Part shown: positions 44,602-56,959 of the stretch, in pieces
How positions within the stretch are numbered: the stretch's first letter is position 1
Layout: each line of letters starts with the position of its first letter
NCBI RefSeq assembly: GCF_025118155.1
Contig: NW_026251392.1
Coordinates: 124,001-188,000, forward strand
Reading direction: 5' to 3'
Length of the DNA stretch: 64,000 nt
Source: Cokeromyces recurvatus
Lineage: Eukaryota; Mucoromycota; Mucoromycetes; Mucorales; Mucoraceae
The notes under the pieces: generated by a model
What the model was told of the DNA's origin: nothing
Databases searched by the model: none
What the model saw: the letters and a program-made list of their open reading frames with translations, nothing else
Made by a program: the position numbers and the translations under genes

Positions 44602-47600
44602 CTAGTACACCAGAAATTTTACACGAGTACGATGGATGAAGATGATGTGAACTCCACCTATACTGATTTGAACCAATGAGTGGTCTTCCGTTGAGAATAT
44701 CACTTTTTTATGCTACTGGTCTCCCTAAATAATCTATTTATCCTGTGTTAAATACTGCTAAAAATTTATCTCTACTCTTTATTACTGAAACATGGCTACT
44801 ATCTCCCAACAAATATCCAATTCTCTCTTGGAAATAATTCCATACCTATGGTATTCCGGTGAACTCCTATAACCAACATCGTGGTCAACTTGGTTTAGCT
44901 CTTCTTGTTAATCCGGACTTCAAACTTCCAATTCATCATATCAACCATGTCAATCCATTATTGGCCAAGTTTACATTATCAATCATTATAAATTCTAAAT
45001 TATTAATTCATTGCTTATATCTTCCCCCCTCTTTAAAATCAGATCAAATATCAGAAATTCTCTCACTATTACCTATGGATTACCCTTCCACAACCAAGAC
45101 TATTATATGTGGTGACCTCAATTCTCGTATTGGCGAGTTGGTTGGTGACAGTCGGTGGAACACAAGCGGACGTCTCTTTTACAATTGGATGGAAGCACAC
45201 GGTTTGATTCTATGAAACCAACGGCTGGTTTTTGGACAACCGACTAGTTATACTTATCATGGTACAAGTATCATTGCTTATTTCCTTAGAAATACTGACT
45301 TGGAGACACTTGACCTTAATATCCGCGACGATCTATCATTAAATTCTAACCACACTTTTATGACTTTCTCTTTTCATCTACCCCAAGTCCATTCTTCTCA
45401 CAACCTTTCCGTTGAGGTCCATCGTCCACACTGGCGATTGAAAAAGCTGAAAAAATTAGATCACTATGAAAGGTACCAAGCTAAGTATGCAAATGATAGT
45501 GCTAAAAAGATGCGTATAGTAGACTCTTCAGCCCCAACGTTTCAAGATACAGATGCTGCTCGTGCTTACATCGACCAATTCTCAACTTCACTATGCCAAA
45601 CTATCTACGAATCGTTGGATCAAATCTGTGGAAAAAAGGATACTACTGCTGATGTGTTTTTAAAACAGTTCTGGACCGCTGAAATGACATCTGCTTTCGA
45701 GCTTAAACAATTCTATTACAAGAAATGGCGAAAAGCAAATGGACTGAATTGCTTAACTTATTGGTTAAAACATCAAGAAACTACTGCTTTACTAAAACGA
45801 CTAATCCAACAACGGCGTAGAGAAACTTGGAGACAATTTTGCGACAAGATGTCTAAAGGCGAGTATACTAAAGCAATTGCACGATTCAGCAGAATTCGTA
45901 AAAACAGATCGGTGAAGCCTTCCTTCTCACCAGATCCAGATATTAACCGTGCTCCGGCTGACGTTATGGCCGACCATCTTCAAAGTATCTATGCTGGGCA
46001 ATTCCTCACTTCACCATCTAATTTGGGTTCATCTTCTCCTATAACTAGTGGTCTTCCTTTTAATTTAAATCTTTGTCCCTTCTCATCTGAACAAATTCAT
46101 GAGACTCTAAAACAACTGCCTCGTAAAAAAGCTCCTGGTGTTGATCACATACAGACGGAAATGTTATTACCCCTAATTCACACTTTGGTTCCCCAGCTTC
46201 TACATCTCTTTCGTACCTGCTGGCAATGTTCCTATACTCCACTATCATGGCGAGTTGCGCAGGTAGTACCGATACACAAGAAAGGCTCCAAAAGTGACCC
46301 AGGGAACTTTAGACCAATTAGCTTGACATCTATTTTTCGTAAATTATTTGAAAAATGCTTGTACCCTAGCCTATTAGATCAATCCCCTACTCTTGATATT
46401 GCTCAAGGCGGATTTCGTGAATCTCGTAGCTCTCTTGATCAAGTTCATTGTCTTGTCGAGATCTGCTCTATTCTTCGGCGTAACCACAATTGTTTTCCTA
46501 CCCTTGCTTTTTTAGATATCAAATCAGCGTATGATACTGTTGATCGCTCCTATATTTGGGAAGTGCTTCAACCTCATCTCTGCCCGGCTTTGCTTGGAGT
46601 TCTCAAAAATCTCTTTGATCAGGTTCAAATTGAAGTTCTTCTTGATAATCATATATCGTATCGTTTCTCTCCTGTCACTGGCGTCTTACAAGGGTATATT
46701 CTCTCTCCGTTTCTATATTCAATCTATATCAACCAACTTCCAGCTCGTTTGAGGTTACCACACCAACTCAATGACTCCTCCACTACTGATGTAGTTACTA
46801 CATTTGTACCGTCCCTTAATTGTCTACTCTATGCTGATGATGTCGTCCTTATTGCCTCCCCTGAGAAACTCGCTTCTTTACTGCACCAATGCGAAGTTCA
46901 TAGTTACTCCTTAGGTTATCGGTGGAACCCATTAAAATGTGTCATAGTCGCTCCTACCAATGATCCTCAACCATATCAATTATATGGTACTGCTATTCCC
47001 AAAGAATCCTCCTTTTCTTATCTTGGTGTTCCTATAAAACCTGGTGGTCTAATTGATTATGCTGCTCTAATCCAACATAATATCAATAAAGCCTCTCTCA
47101 CTATGAATCAACTTGCTGCTATTGGTCTCAACTCCAAAGGTGTTCCACCTCTGCTTGCATGTTGTTTTTATAGTCAAATGGTTCATTCTCAATTAGATTA
47201 TGTTCTTGCAATTAGTCCTCTCTCTGCTAAACTTACCAAAGCACTGGATACCTTTCAAAATACATGCATTCGACGTATCTTTGGTGGTCACTCACGGTCC
47301 TCGGCGAAAGTCATGCTTCATCTTGTCAACCTACCATCCATGAAGACCCGTATTGTAGTCCTCCAAGCGCAATACCTCTTCCGAACTTCCCAATTACCAG
47401 CAGATACTCTTCTTGCCCATCTTTTGCCTCATGTTCAGCTCTCAAATAGTCATTCCCGCTGGTATAAATTGGCTCAAACTACATTGTGGACACACCTATG
47501 CTCACCAAATATCTCAACGCTCGACCGAAAACAATTCTACACTCTTCGTGCTAAGTTCCTAGATGATCAATTTCAAAACCTTCGTCAAGATACTAACTCC

Positions 47601-48204
47601 CTCCTATTGTCTTCCTCACGCCCCACTCTTGAATTGGATCCCATCCTTTACTTACCAATGACTACCTTAGAACGTAGCCGAGTGCTTCGATGGCGACTTG
47701 GCTGGCTACCGGGTGGTAAACCTAAAGGATGTACATCATCGTCTCTACATGCCTACTTTAGTCAAAGGTCCTATCTCGTTCCTCCTCAACTTGCTTCCAC
47801 TACATAAACCTCGTCGTCCTTCTGATTGCACGAGCTGGTATACTTTATGGCCTATTATTTATACGATTCTACATGAACTTGATTACTACTTTCATGATGA
47901 ATTTCCTCTTGATCCTGTCGATCCTGGTCTCCAGCTGTTGAATTGGTTATCCAAGTAATAGTGTGTGTCTTCCTGGTCACTTTGGTCTTATTTGTATTTA
48001 AATTGTTTCTTCTCACTTTTTCGCTTTTTCTTCCTTATATTTTCTCTTAATTCCAAAATACTGCTCTTTTTTTTTTCCCTTCTTGTCCTTTAGGAAGGTT
48101 TTTATTCTTATTTCCCCTCTATAACTGGCTCGGGCAATATTGCGCATTTATTTCATCGCTACCTGCTCAATGCCAAAAAATTAAAAAAAAAAATAATAAT
48201 AAAC
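44602..48204 (+). mobile_element. LINE copy 2, 5'-truncated and decayed
   Basis: Same subfamily as copy 1 and nearly identical over shared parts. It begins within the last codons of ORF1 (recognisable from about 44610), keeps all of ORF2, the 3' UTR and an A-rich tail ending near 48204. The 5' end is directly against the Fanzor start codon, head to head. I could not find a target duplication. Confidence 0.88.
44676..47958 (+). pseudogene. LINE copy 2 ORF2 (endonuclease-reverse transcriptase), inactivated
   Basis: Frame starts at the ATG at 44676; the ORF1 stop that overlaps it in copy 1 has changed from TAA to CAA. Lesions relative to copy 1: CAA to TAA at 44835-44837; TGG to TGA at about 45213-45215; the endonuclease IIDYFLSN Asp changed to Ala (IIAYFLRN); and a deletion with frameshift near 47720 that removes the Cys/His cluster present in copy 3, after which HHRLYMPTL resumes in another frame to the stop at 47956-47958. 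From 45300 to 47720 the frame is open for over 800 codons with RT motif A (FLDIKSAYDTVD) and YADD intact. Confidence 0.88.
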
Positions 48205-48420
48205 TCAGACTTTAATCGTATTTTTCTTTCTTAAAATAAGATTGGTTGAAAAATATTAGCGACTCATTGCCTGTGTGTGTGTGTGCTTTTTACGTGTCTC
48301 ATTTTTTTTTTTCGCGGAGATCCATACGCGCACACTCTTTTTTTTTTATTTTTTTTTTTTTTTTAAAAAACAGAAAATTTTGCCAATAAAAATAATTTCT
48401 TTTCTTCTTCAAAGTCAAAA
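48205..48420. other. Short spacer upstream of the KEN-box protein gene
   Basis: Contains a TG repeat (48272-48284) and T tracts; presumably the promoter of the next gene. Confidence 0.4.
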
Positions 48421-49634
48421 ATGTTTATGCAACATAATAGGACAAGAAGGTCAAAAAGGAATGAAAATGATGTTCAGAATTCAGCTATTTTAAACAAAGG
48501 AAACAAAGAATTTGGTCCTTCTAGTGCAAAGAATTTAGCTGAACATTCAAATAGAACTAATGAGAATCTTGCTTTGAAAATAAAATCAAGTAACCAAAAA
48601 GTCTCTCTCAATAAGAATATTAATGAAAAATCAAGTAATTTTACGCATTTGTTTTATTTTATATATATAAAAAAAAATTACTTATACATGTATATTAGAG
48701 TTAAAAGAGAATTCGAACATTCCACTTAAAAGATCTAAATCAACTATTAGTAAATATAGAGCCATATAAATATTTATATAAACTCATTCCTTTCATTTAT
48801 TAACTATTGAGGAAATTATAGATTCCATTCATCAGCCAGAAGCTAAAAAACAAAACATACAAGGCATTGAGCGTACATATCGTCATCATGAAGAAGGTAG
48901 TAATTTTAATCAATCTTTTTTTTTCCCTTTTTAATAAATAACTCCCTCCTTTTTTTTTTTTAAAAAAAAAAATAGAATTGGAATGGGCTCCAGCTGGCCT
49001 TGACATGGATTTTAGTCCATTTGATAGTAAAATTAATGAATCAAGCTACTTTGCTAAGGAACACATGTTACAAGATGATTATGAAGAAGATATTGAACAA
49101 GCATTTGAAACAGAAGAGCCTACTAATTTTATTAAGCCTATCGAAACTACAGTACAAGAAATAAAAAAAGAAGAAGAAGAAGATATGTCTAGAGTCGAAT
49201 ATGGACCTCCTAGAGAAGAAGGTAATATATATGTATATAAATTTTTTGGACAAATTATATACAGTTAACTTATTGTATAATTTATAGAACTCCCTTATTT
49301 ACCTGATGAAAGTTGCATTATTGATGTATCCAATTTCGATCCTTATGTTGATTTATCTGCTTATGAATTAATGCGTTTATTCAATCAAGATTTAGAATTT
49401 ACATTATATGAAGATCAAGATGTGCTTGATCAAATTGCTATTGCTTGTATTGATGATGATAATCTGGGTTAGTTCTACAATGTATAGTTGCATACATACG
49501 TGTACTTATGTATTTGTTTATTAGAATTTCCTTATGAAATTAATGAAGAAGATGTTGATACTAAAGAAGACTTTACTTGTATTCCATTCCAAGATCATAA
49601 GTTTGATGTTGATTATTTCATTCGATGTAATTAA
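48421..49634 (+). CDS. Acidic KEN-box protein, securin-like candidate
   Basis: Six exons in phase: 48421-48634, 48699-48749, 48822-48896, 48976-49221, 49288-49467 and 49525-49634, 291 residues. The N-terminal 90 residues are basic and Asn/Ser-rich, and include KENSNIPLKRS, a KEN box of the kind recognised by the anaphase-promoting complex. The middle and C-terminal parts are strongly acidic, with EYGPPREEELPYLPDE and DYFIRCN at the end. A basic degron-bearing N-terminus plus an acidic C-terminus with a Pro-rich EYxPP patch is the layout of securins (Pds1/Cut2), which hold separase until anaphase. Securins are poorly conserved and I recognise no certain motif, so this is a candidate assignment. 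Other APC/C substrates or unrelated acidic regulators are possible. Confidence 0.5.
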
Positions 49635-50292
49635 GCCAGTCTTTACACTACATATTTTATGCGTAGTCACTTTCTCTTTTTTTTTATTATTATTATTGAA
49701 ATTATGTTAAATGGGTAAGTGTGTGTATATTTCCACTACCTTTTCTTTATTGTATATTTTCTCCTTATATTTATAAATATATAAATAATAAATGAATTTT
49801 TTTTATTTAAAGTTTTATTATTCTGTATATAATAAAACAGTATGTAGCGTCTTTACTGCATTTTCAGCTTTAGGCAAAAAAAGAAAAAAAAAAAAAAGAT
49901 GTAATGTTCACAAGACTATTCATTCAATAGAAACGAACGATGATCTGTCTATTCTATTCAATATAGGATGTCTTATAAAAAATACTAAATGAAGAATCGG
50001 AAGGTTAGATAAACTTCCTTTCCCTGTGTGTGTAAAATAACCATTGTATAGCGCATCTTCTTTTTAAATTATAGAAAACTACTCATTATAGGATTAAAAA
50101 AAAAAAAAAGCTAAATTATTAATTTTATATCATTTTATAAAATAAGCTATTGTGTCAAAAGAAAAAAGGATTACATTGGCGGTGATTTAATATTTCAACC
50201 ACAAGATGAGTCACGGCGGGAGACTACTCCCAATGGGTTTTTTTTAATACTTTTTTTTTTTCTTTAAATATTCTTTATTTGATTAATAATAC
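49635..50292. promoter_or_regulatory. Spacer containing the ELP4 promoter
   Basis: AT-rich with A tracts. TGAGTCA at 50207-50213 sits in a GC-richer patch (GAGTCACGGCGGGAGAC) 80 bp before the ELP4 start and is the only recognisable site (AP-1/GCN4 type). Confidence 0.4.
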
Positions 50293-51834
50293 ATGAGTTT
50301 CAAAAAGCGTAACGCAGATCAGCAACCCAAGTTACCGCCTGGTACAAGACTTAGTGCCTATAATGGTCAGCTACTTATTTCTACTGGTGTCCCTTCGTTG
50401 GATGATATATTAGGAGGTGGACAACCAGTAGGCACAATTATGCTCATCAAAGAAGATCGTGCTACGACTTATGCACAGCTTTTACTCAAATATTTTCTTG
50501 CTCAAGGTATTAGTTCAGGTCATCATTGTGCAATTGCTTCTCGTGATGAGGATCCAGAAGAAATGTTAAAAACACTCATGTGGTTATCAACTTCAGATCG
50601 AGACGATGATGAAGAAAGTGAAACAACAAAAAATGCACGTAACAATGCTGAAAGTGATCGTTTAAAGATTGCATGGCGTTACTCACATTTAAAGCGCTTT
50701 GAAACAACTGTAAAAGCCAAGCCAGGTAACATATATATATATATATATATATATACTTGTAATAGTATATGTATGTGTGTATTCATTTCATTTATGTTAT
50801 CATTTCAGCTTCACCTACTTCTTCGCCTGTTACCAAATCTTCAGATCAAGCAGAAAAGACAGGCGATGAACCAAAGCCTTATTGTAGCCAATTTGACTTG
50901 ACAAAGAGAATACCATCCACAGTTTTAGATGAGGCAAATACACATATTATGCATTGGGGAAATGATATAGAGGAGACAGATAATCAAGATGATTACAAGT
51001 GCTTATTAAATGAAATCCAAAAAGTCGTTTTGAAAGGCAATTTCAGTTCTGCTATACCCGTTGCTCCTGGTACACCACGTCATGCGTTAAGAGTAGCTAT
51101 TCATTCTTTAGCATCACCAAGTTGGAGATCCAAGTCACCTCATGTAAATAATGATCCTTGATTTAATTACATAATAATATGACTTATATACCATATAAAT
51201 ACATATATAGGACTTGTATAAATTTTGTCATGCACTTCGTGGATTACTTCGATTTTCATTTGGTACAGCTATTATTACAGTTCCTGCTTATCTTTATGAT
51301 GAAGTACCTTATGTTATAAAACGTATTGAGCATATGGTGGATGCAGTTATTGAAATAGAATCATTCGCAGGTAATTTTACAGACTTATACGCACATTATG
51401 TATTCGTTGTTTATATACTTTTATTTTTAGGTGACCCCGTACATAACGAGGCTGCTTATATTCAAAATTACCATGGCTTTTTCCATGTTCATAAACTCCC
51501 TGTTTTAAATTCACTTTTACCTCCTAGTACCAAGTTATCTGTATTATCAGGTGGAGGTAGCAACGATTTAGGATTTAAACTTCGTCGTAAACGATTTGCA
51601 ATAGAAACCTTCCATTTACCTCCAGAAGGAGGCGTTGTTACACGTCGAACTGAGCCGCCATCTTCAACAACAAAAACTAATAAAAGGAATAATAGTGAAC
51701 AGCAATCAGATGTTATCAAGTCAAATAGTAATAGTATCGGTTTATCTTCTCTTGCAAATCGTGGGCCTAAAAAACTTGGCCCCGGTGTAGGCTGCGGTTC
51801 TCTTCCTGGTAAAGTGGATCCTCTTGAATTTTAA
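50293..51834 (+). CDS. ELP4: Elongator complex protein 4 (PAXNEB)
   Basis: Four exons in phase: 50293-50725, 50809-51143, 51211-51370 and 51431-51834, 443 residues. The RecA-like start (GTRLSAYNGQLLISTGVPSLDDILGGG; diagnostic part STGVPSLDDILGGG) and GTIMLIKEDR, then AWRYSHLKRF, FCHALRGLLRFS, and EAAYIQNYHGFFHVHKLP with LGFKLRRKRFAIETFHLPPEG near the end (shown as LGFKLRRKRF...ETFHLPPEG) are characteristic of Elp4. With Elp5 and Elp6 it forms the hexameric ring of Elongator, needed for wobble-uridine modification of tRNA. The C-terminal LGPGVGCGS segment is the conserved tail. Identification is firm. Confidence 0.94.
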
Positions 51835-52634
51835 ATTATAGTAAGAGTTCTCTTTTCCATTAATAGTAAATAAATAAATAAAAAAAAAATAATTTATAAT
51901 AGTAGATATATACTAAATGAACTCTATTGATTTCGTATTGTTAAATCTTTCTGTGATGGACTGTCTTGTTTATCATTATTCACTTCAATTTCAACTGATT
52001 ACAATCATAGGAAGAAATATCTGATTATTACTAGGTCAGAAGCTAAATATGTGTATTATAGTGAAAGTTAATACCATATACATATATATTTCATTATACT
52101 ACATGAAATATTTTCATATTTTTCAGTTATTAATGACAGAGCTCCCCTAATTGTTTCTTCATAAATTAAAGGCTTTACTATAAGCCTTCTCAGTTAAAGT
52201 AAACATCATTTATTATAATACGGTGGTTCATATAACCAGCAGTGAATAGACGATCAACATGATGTAGTTTTGAAGGATTAAATTTGAAATTTGTTATTTG
52301 ATCTCTTAGAAACTTTAATACCCACCCCACTCTTCTTTGTATTTATTCCTAGTTATTCAATCATCCTTGGACATATTAAAGGTCTTGCTGCAGTATTTTT
52401 TTTTTTAAGATTATATACTTGAACCCGTGATATCTAAACAAAACAAAAAAAGAGCTAATTTGTTACAAGTTAGCTCTCGAGCGATGACAAGTTATTAATA
52501 TATATCATATCAAGAATAGTCTTTTATGGCTATAATAAAAGGAGTTAAACTTGAATTTTGTATACATCTTCTCTATATGATATTTACTTATAAAGAAGTA
52601 TTTTACCACTAAAAGCTATCGGAGTCCTAATATA

Positions 52635-52671
<37 letters not shown>

Positions 52672-53482
52672 CTATTGTGCATAAAACTGTCATTTGTTTT
52701 GTCTGTTCAAGTCTTTAATTTTCACAAGTTCCATTAATAAAATGTAAAAGCTTTATGCATACATAAAAACTTGATTATAGATTTTAAACGGTTCCAGCTC
52801 AGAGATAAAACTTACGATAAAGCCATTGTTCCTTTATCGCACTTTTTATTATTAAGCTGGACTCTTGAATGATATATTACTATACAGAGTAGAGCCAATA
52901 CAGCCTCTAGCATTTTGATCAGTTTTCTAATAATAAAATATGTATAAATGTATATCTTCTTCTTATCCTTATCTTCTGAAGATATACCTTCTCCTTCACG
53001 TTCATGTAGTGTGTTACTTTTCTATAAATTACAAGTCATATCTATGTCTGTTGCTTGAAGATTCCTTTTCAAAAGACTCTCCTTTAAACAAATGTGTGTG
53101 TGTGTGTGTGTTTAGTCTAGTTTACTTTACTATTAAACAAGTCTTCTTACAATTCCCTTCATCAAAAACTATACTAAAACTATCCCCCCTTTTTTTTTTC
53201 ATGCTCATGTTGAATTCATTCATTTAGGTCAGCTTCCATACTAGGTTTGCTTTCCTTTAATATTTTATCATCGCTATTTTTAATTTGCTGAACTGTTCCT
53301 TTTACTTTTATTTATAATAATTGATTTTGGATCTGACTAGAGTTAAAATGATATCTTGAGCTCATTGGTCAGAAAATAAATAAAATACATAGTAGTGTTT
53401 CATTGTACAGAAAAATTCCCAATTCTCTTTCTCTTTCTCTCTCTTTCTCTTTTTCTTTCATAATATAGAAAAATATAATAAA
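51835..53482. other. Long intergenic region, no gene seen
   Basis: AT-rich, with a run of about 32 T (52639-52671), a TG repeat (53092-53111) and pyrimidine tracts at 53425-53460 just upstream of the synaptobrevin gene. No coding pattern. Confidence 0.45.
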
Positions 53483-54149
53483 ATGTAAAAAAAAAAAAAA
53501 GATACAATAAAATTATTTATATAGAGTAAGCTTCTTATGTATCAAAATCTTATATCTTATTTAGGTCAGAACCCTACGATCCATACATTCCTAATAATTC
53601 TCGTGGGGATGGAGATGGAAATAATAGCAAAACAACTCGAGTGCAACAACAAGTAGATGAAGTTGTTGGTATCATGCAAGAAAATATTGACAAAGTCATG
53701 CAAAGAGGTGAGAGATTAGATGATCTTCGGGGCAAAACAGGTAAAAAAAAAAAAAAAAAAAAAATGAAATTATGATTGATATAGTATTAATGGTCAACAT
53801 TAGAGGATTTACAAGCAACTGCAGGCCATTTTCGCCGTGGAGCTAATCAAGTACGTAAGAGAATGTGGTGGAAAGATTTGAAATGGAAGATTATTATTGC
53901 TGTAACAATTATCGTTATCTTGGCTATTATTATTGGTAAGTACGACAGTCAAGTATATTATATGGCTTGTGTATTTAATTCTCCCCCCTTTATATATTCA
54001 TATTTATTTGTGTAGGCTCCATTGTTGGAACACAGGTAAATAAATAATATTTGTATTTGATAAATTTTCAGCACAAATAACATGTATATTAGACAAGAGG
54101 AAATCATAGCGAAAGTAGCAGCCCTCAACCAACAGCAAGCAGTGCTTAA
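53483..54149 (+). CDS. SNC1: Synaptobrevin/VAMP R-SNARE (Snc-type), start codon split by an intron
   Basis: The first coding exon contributes only AT (53483-53484); after an 81-bp intron (53485-53564, GTAAAA...TTTAG) the G at 53565 completes ATG. Remaining exons 53565-53740, 53804-53935, 54016-54035 and 54093-54149 give 128 residues. The SNARE helix [19 protein letters not shown] with the zero-layer Arg in QRGERLDDL is followed by [16 protein letters not shown] and a single C-terminal transmembrane segment ([20 protein letters not shown]). It marks secretory vesicles for fusion at the plasma membrane and endosomes. A luminal tail of about 20 residues follows the anchor. The alternative of an unspliced start is excluded because ATG is followed by TAA. 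Confidence 0.92.
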
Positions 54150-54192
54150 TTTTATAATTATTATTTATTAAAAAAGATTATGTATAAATCTA

Positions 54193-55610
54193 TTATAATT
54201 CACCATCTTCGTTCATTTGTCTCTCAATTGTTTCATGTCTAAAATTATAAGCATCTGCAATAATCTAAAAGTCATCATGAATAACCCTTGTCCTCTATTT
54301 TATTTTATTTTAATGATATACTTACCATTTCCATATTCAAAGTGGGTAAACGAAGTAACATGGTTCTAATTTCTGATTGTTCCAAGTCTTCAAGTGCTTC
54401 CTTCGCGCTTAATAGAATAGCTAATTTTAAAGTATTCAAATGTTAAATAGAAACATATACATCTGTATTTTTTTTTCTTAAGTTTAATCTAGTTTACATA
54501 AGCAAATATATGGATGAAAAGCGAAAGGATCTGGTATTGCAAAATAAGTGTCTATAGAATACTTTTTTTTAATACCATGTTTTCATCTATCTTGACCATT
54601 TTTTTTTACCCCATAATCGAACCAAATTCTCTAATTTCATTTCTTTTGCTAATAAATTTTGTAGCCAAGAAGTTGACCATTCATTAATATCGACTTCTTC
54701 TTCATCAAAATAACTACATAATTCAGGTAATCCACAACGAAATAATGTCATAAATTGTGCAACTTGTTCTTTTAAACTAAAAGTGGAGTTATATTCCTCT
54801 AAATAAAATATATTAAGTACACCCATTTTCTCTTTCTCTCAATCTCTCTCCTTTCAAGGAAGAAAAAGAAAAAAAAACGATGTCCACATTATATTACCTA
54901 TTGCATTCATAAGTCGTTCAAAACAGTAATAAGCGTCACATTCAGTTTTCAAAATAAAAATAAAAGGAGCACATAAAGGTACTAAATTAGGACTATATTC
55001 TACGTCTCGATTTGCATTTAAATAAGCCAAGATGATATTGACAAATGACTGAACATATTCATTGCCTTGTATTTCAGGCACCCTTCTCTGATACCTCGAA
55101 ACTTCACCTCGAATCCTTTTGGCTATTTCATTATCAATTTTATCCATTTGCTCATACTCTTCATTTCTTGCTTTACTCGAACTTAATTCCTTTGCTATTA
55201 TTAATATGTATATGTATATACATATATACATTATGTGTAGACAAAAGATAGAGAAAGAAGTATGGAAATGGAAGATATTATTACTCTTTCATTTTTCTTT
55301 TATAAAGGCAACAATTTATTTGTAAATCTTACAACGATCCGCTTGTTGTACGCCTAATAAATATTTCCAGACTTCCTAAATGTATATATATACATATACA
55401 TATACATATACATACATACATATATATAAGAGTTAACACATTCACAACTCATTCGAATGTATAAAACGTGCGCATGTATATTACCCCTCTTAATTGGTCT
55501 GGTATACCATGTCTTGATAATATACGCAATCTTTCTAGATCAACATAAACTTCAGATTGTAGGATTTCGTGAAAATCATTCAAGTAGGATAATTCTTCAT
55601 CCTGATTCAT
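54193..55610 (-). CDS. TBC-domain Rab GTPase-activating protein
   Basis: About eight short exons on the minus strand from ATG at 55610 to TAA at 54193. The protein opens DFHEILQSEVYVDLERLRIL, then SRHGIPDQLRGEVWKYLLGV, the canonical TBC entry. The dual catalytic fingers appear as IRGEVSRYQRR (I-x-x-D-x-x-R, with Glu for Asp) and EYVQSFVNI (Y-x-Q). Later TBC blocks are VPLCAPFIFILKTECDAYYC, WLQNLLAKEMKLENLVRLWD and TYFAIPDPFAFHPYICLAIL. The domain fills nearly the whole protein of roughly 330 residues. It should stimulate GTP hydrolysis by a Rab; which Rab cannot be told. Confidence 0.88.
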
Positions 55611-56363
55611 ATTTGTAAATTGAAATTATTATTAAAATGGTAAGTTTATAAGAAATGATATATTTATGAATATATATATAAAAAAAAGGGAAAAGAAAAA
55701 ATACAATTGCTAATAGAAATAAAATATTTTTTTCTTCTTTTTTAATCGTGTCTCCTATTAAAAAATCATGTTATTTACATAAAATAGATGAACAACTCAA
55801 TACTTCATTGCTGGTACTACTTTATCTAGATTATGTAATCAAATCCGTAAAAGGTAACAAATAGCTTATGCAATATCGTCTTTTTATTCGATAAAAAAGT
55901 CTTCTTATATATCACAAATTCATAATGGCAAATGAGTATTTACTTTGTTTTATGACGTAAAATAATAAAATATATACTTATTTATATAAACTTCATTGTA
56001 GTAAAGGACAAATAGTTATCACGTTAAGATGGTCGTATTGATTGGCAAGAAGTTTATTTTTTTAAAGTTATACTTAGTAGCGTATTAGCTGTTACATATA
56101 ATTGGCAAATGACATTTAAACTACTGTTTGTTTGAATCAGTCCAGGACAAGTATCTGCTAATCTACTCTTTACTTTCGATATAATAAACATGTTTAGATG
56201 TTATATCGAGGAATTTATGTGCTGTATATCACAAGAATAGTCGATATTAATAACTGACACTACATTTCATAAGAGACCAGCAGTTCTCTATCGTATCTAA
56301 ACTCTTTATATGTATTCACTTATAGGTGGTACTACTATACTTTGTTCTTGTCATTTACTGCTT

Positions 56364-56396
<33 letters not shown>

Positions 56397-56959
56397 AAAA
56401 AAAAGTAGATATTATGAATATGTGTCACCTTGCTTAGTTTTAGATGTACTCTAATTTTATGCAACATTTATCAATCAGATTAATTTTTCAGCTGTTTGTA
56501 TTATTAGCCCTAAAAGCAATAACACACACATTCACATTTGGGAGGGGTTTTGGAAAAATTTCTATTATCAAAAAAATTTCCTTCCCTCCCCCCCACCTTT
56601 TTTAAAATTAAAATTTTTTGCTTTCATAGGGCTCTTTTTTTTTTTAACCTCATCGTCTTATCTAATTATTATTCAATTACTTATCATTGGTCTTTATTAA
56701 ATCAAATTATTAGCAATAACAAACCATTCATGATATCATTTCACTTTTCTATCCAATCACTATTTAAGAAAAAAAGGGGGTGAAAAAAAATATAATAATG
56801 TTAACAGTTAAGAGTACCACATATAGATTTATAATAAGGCACAACAAGATATTATTCATATATTAGCTTAGTTTTCTTTTTTTTTATCCTTTTTTTTTAT
56901 CCTAATCCTTTATCTCTCTCTCTCTCCCCCCCTTTCATACTATTAACATATTATACAGA
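55611..56959. other. Intergenic, no gene seen
   Basis: AT-rich with a run of about 31 A (56365-56395). Upstream of the first F-box gene are T and CT tracts (56875-56935), probably its promoter. Confidence 0.45.

Noticed and set aside
49792..49992. 66-codon frame downstream of the KEN-box gene
   Set aside because: Crosses an A tract and lies in the expected 3' UTR and spacer; no support.
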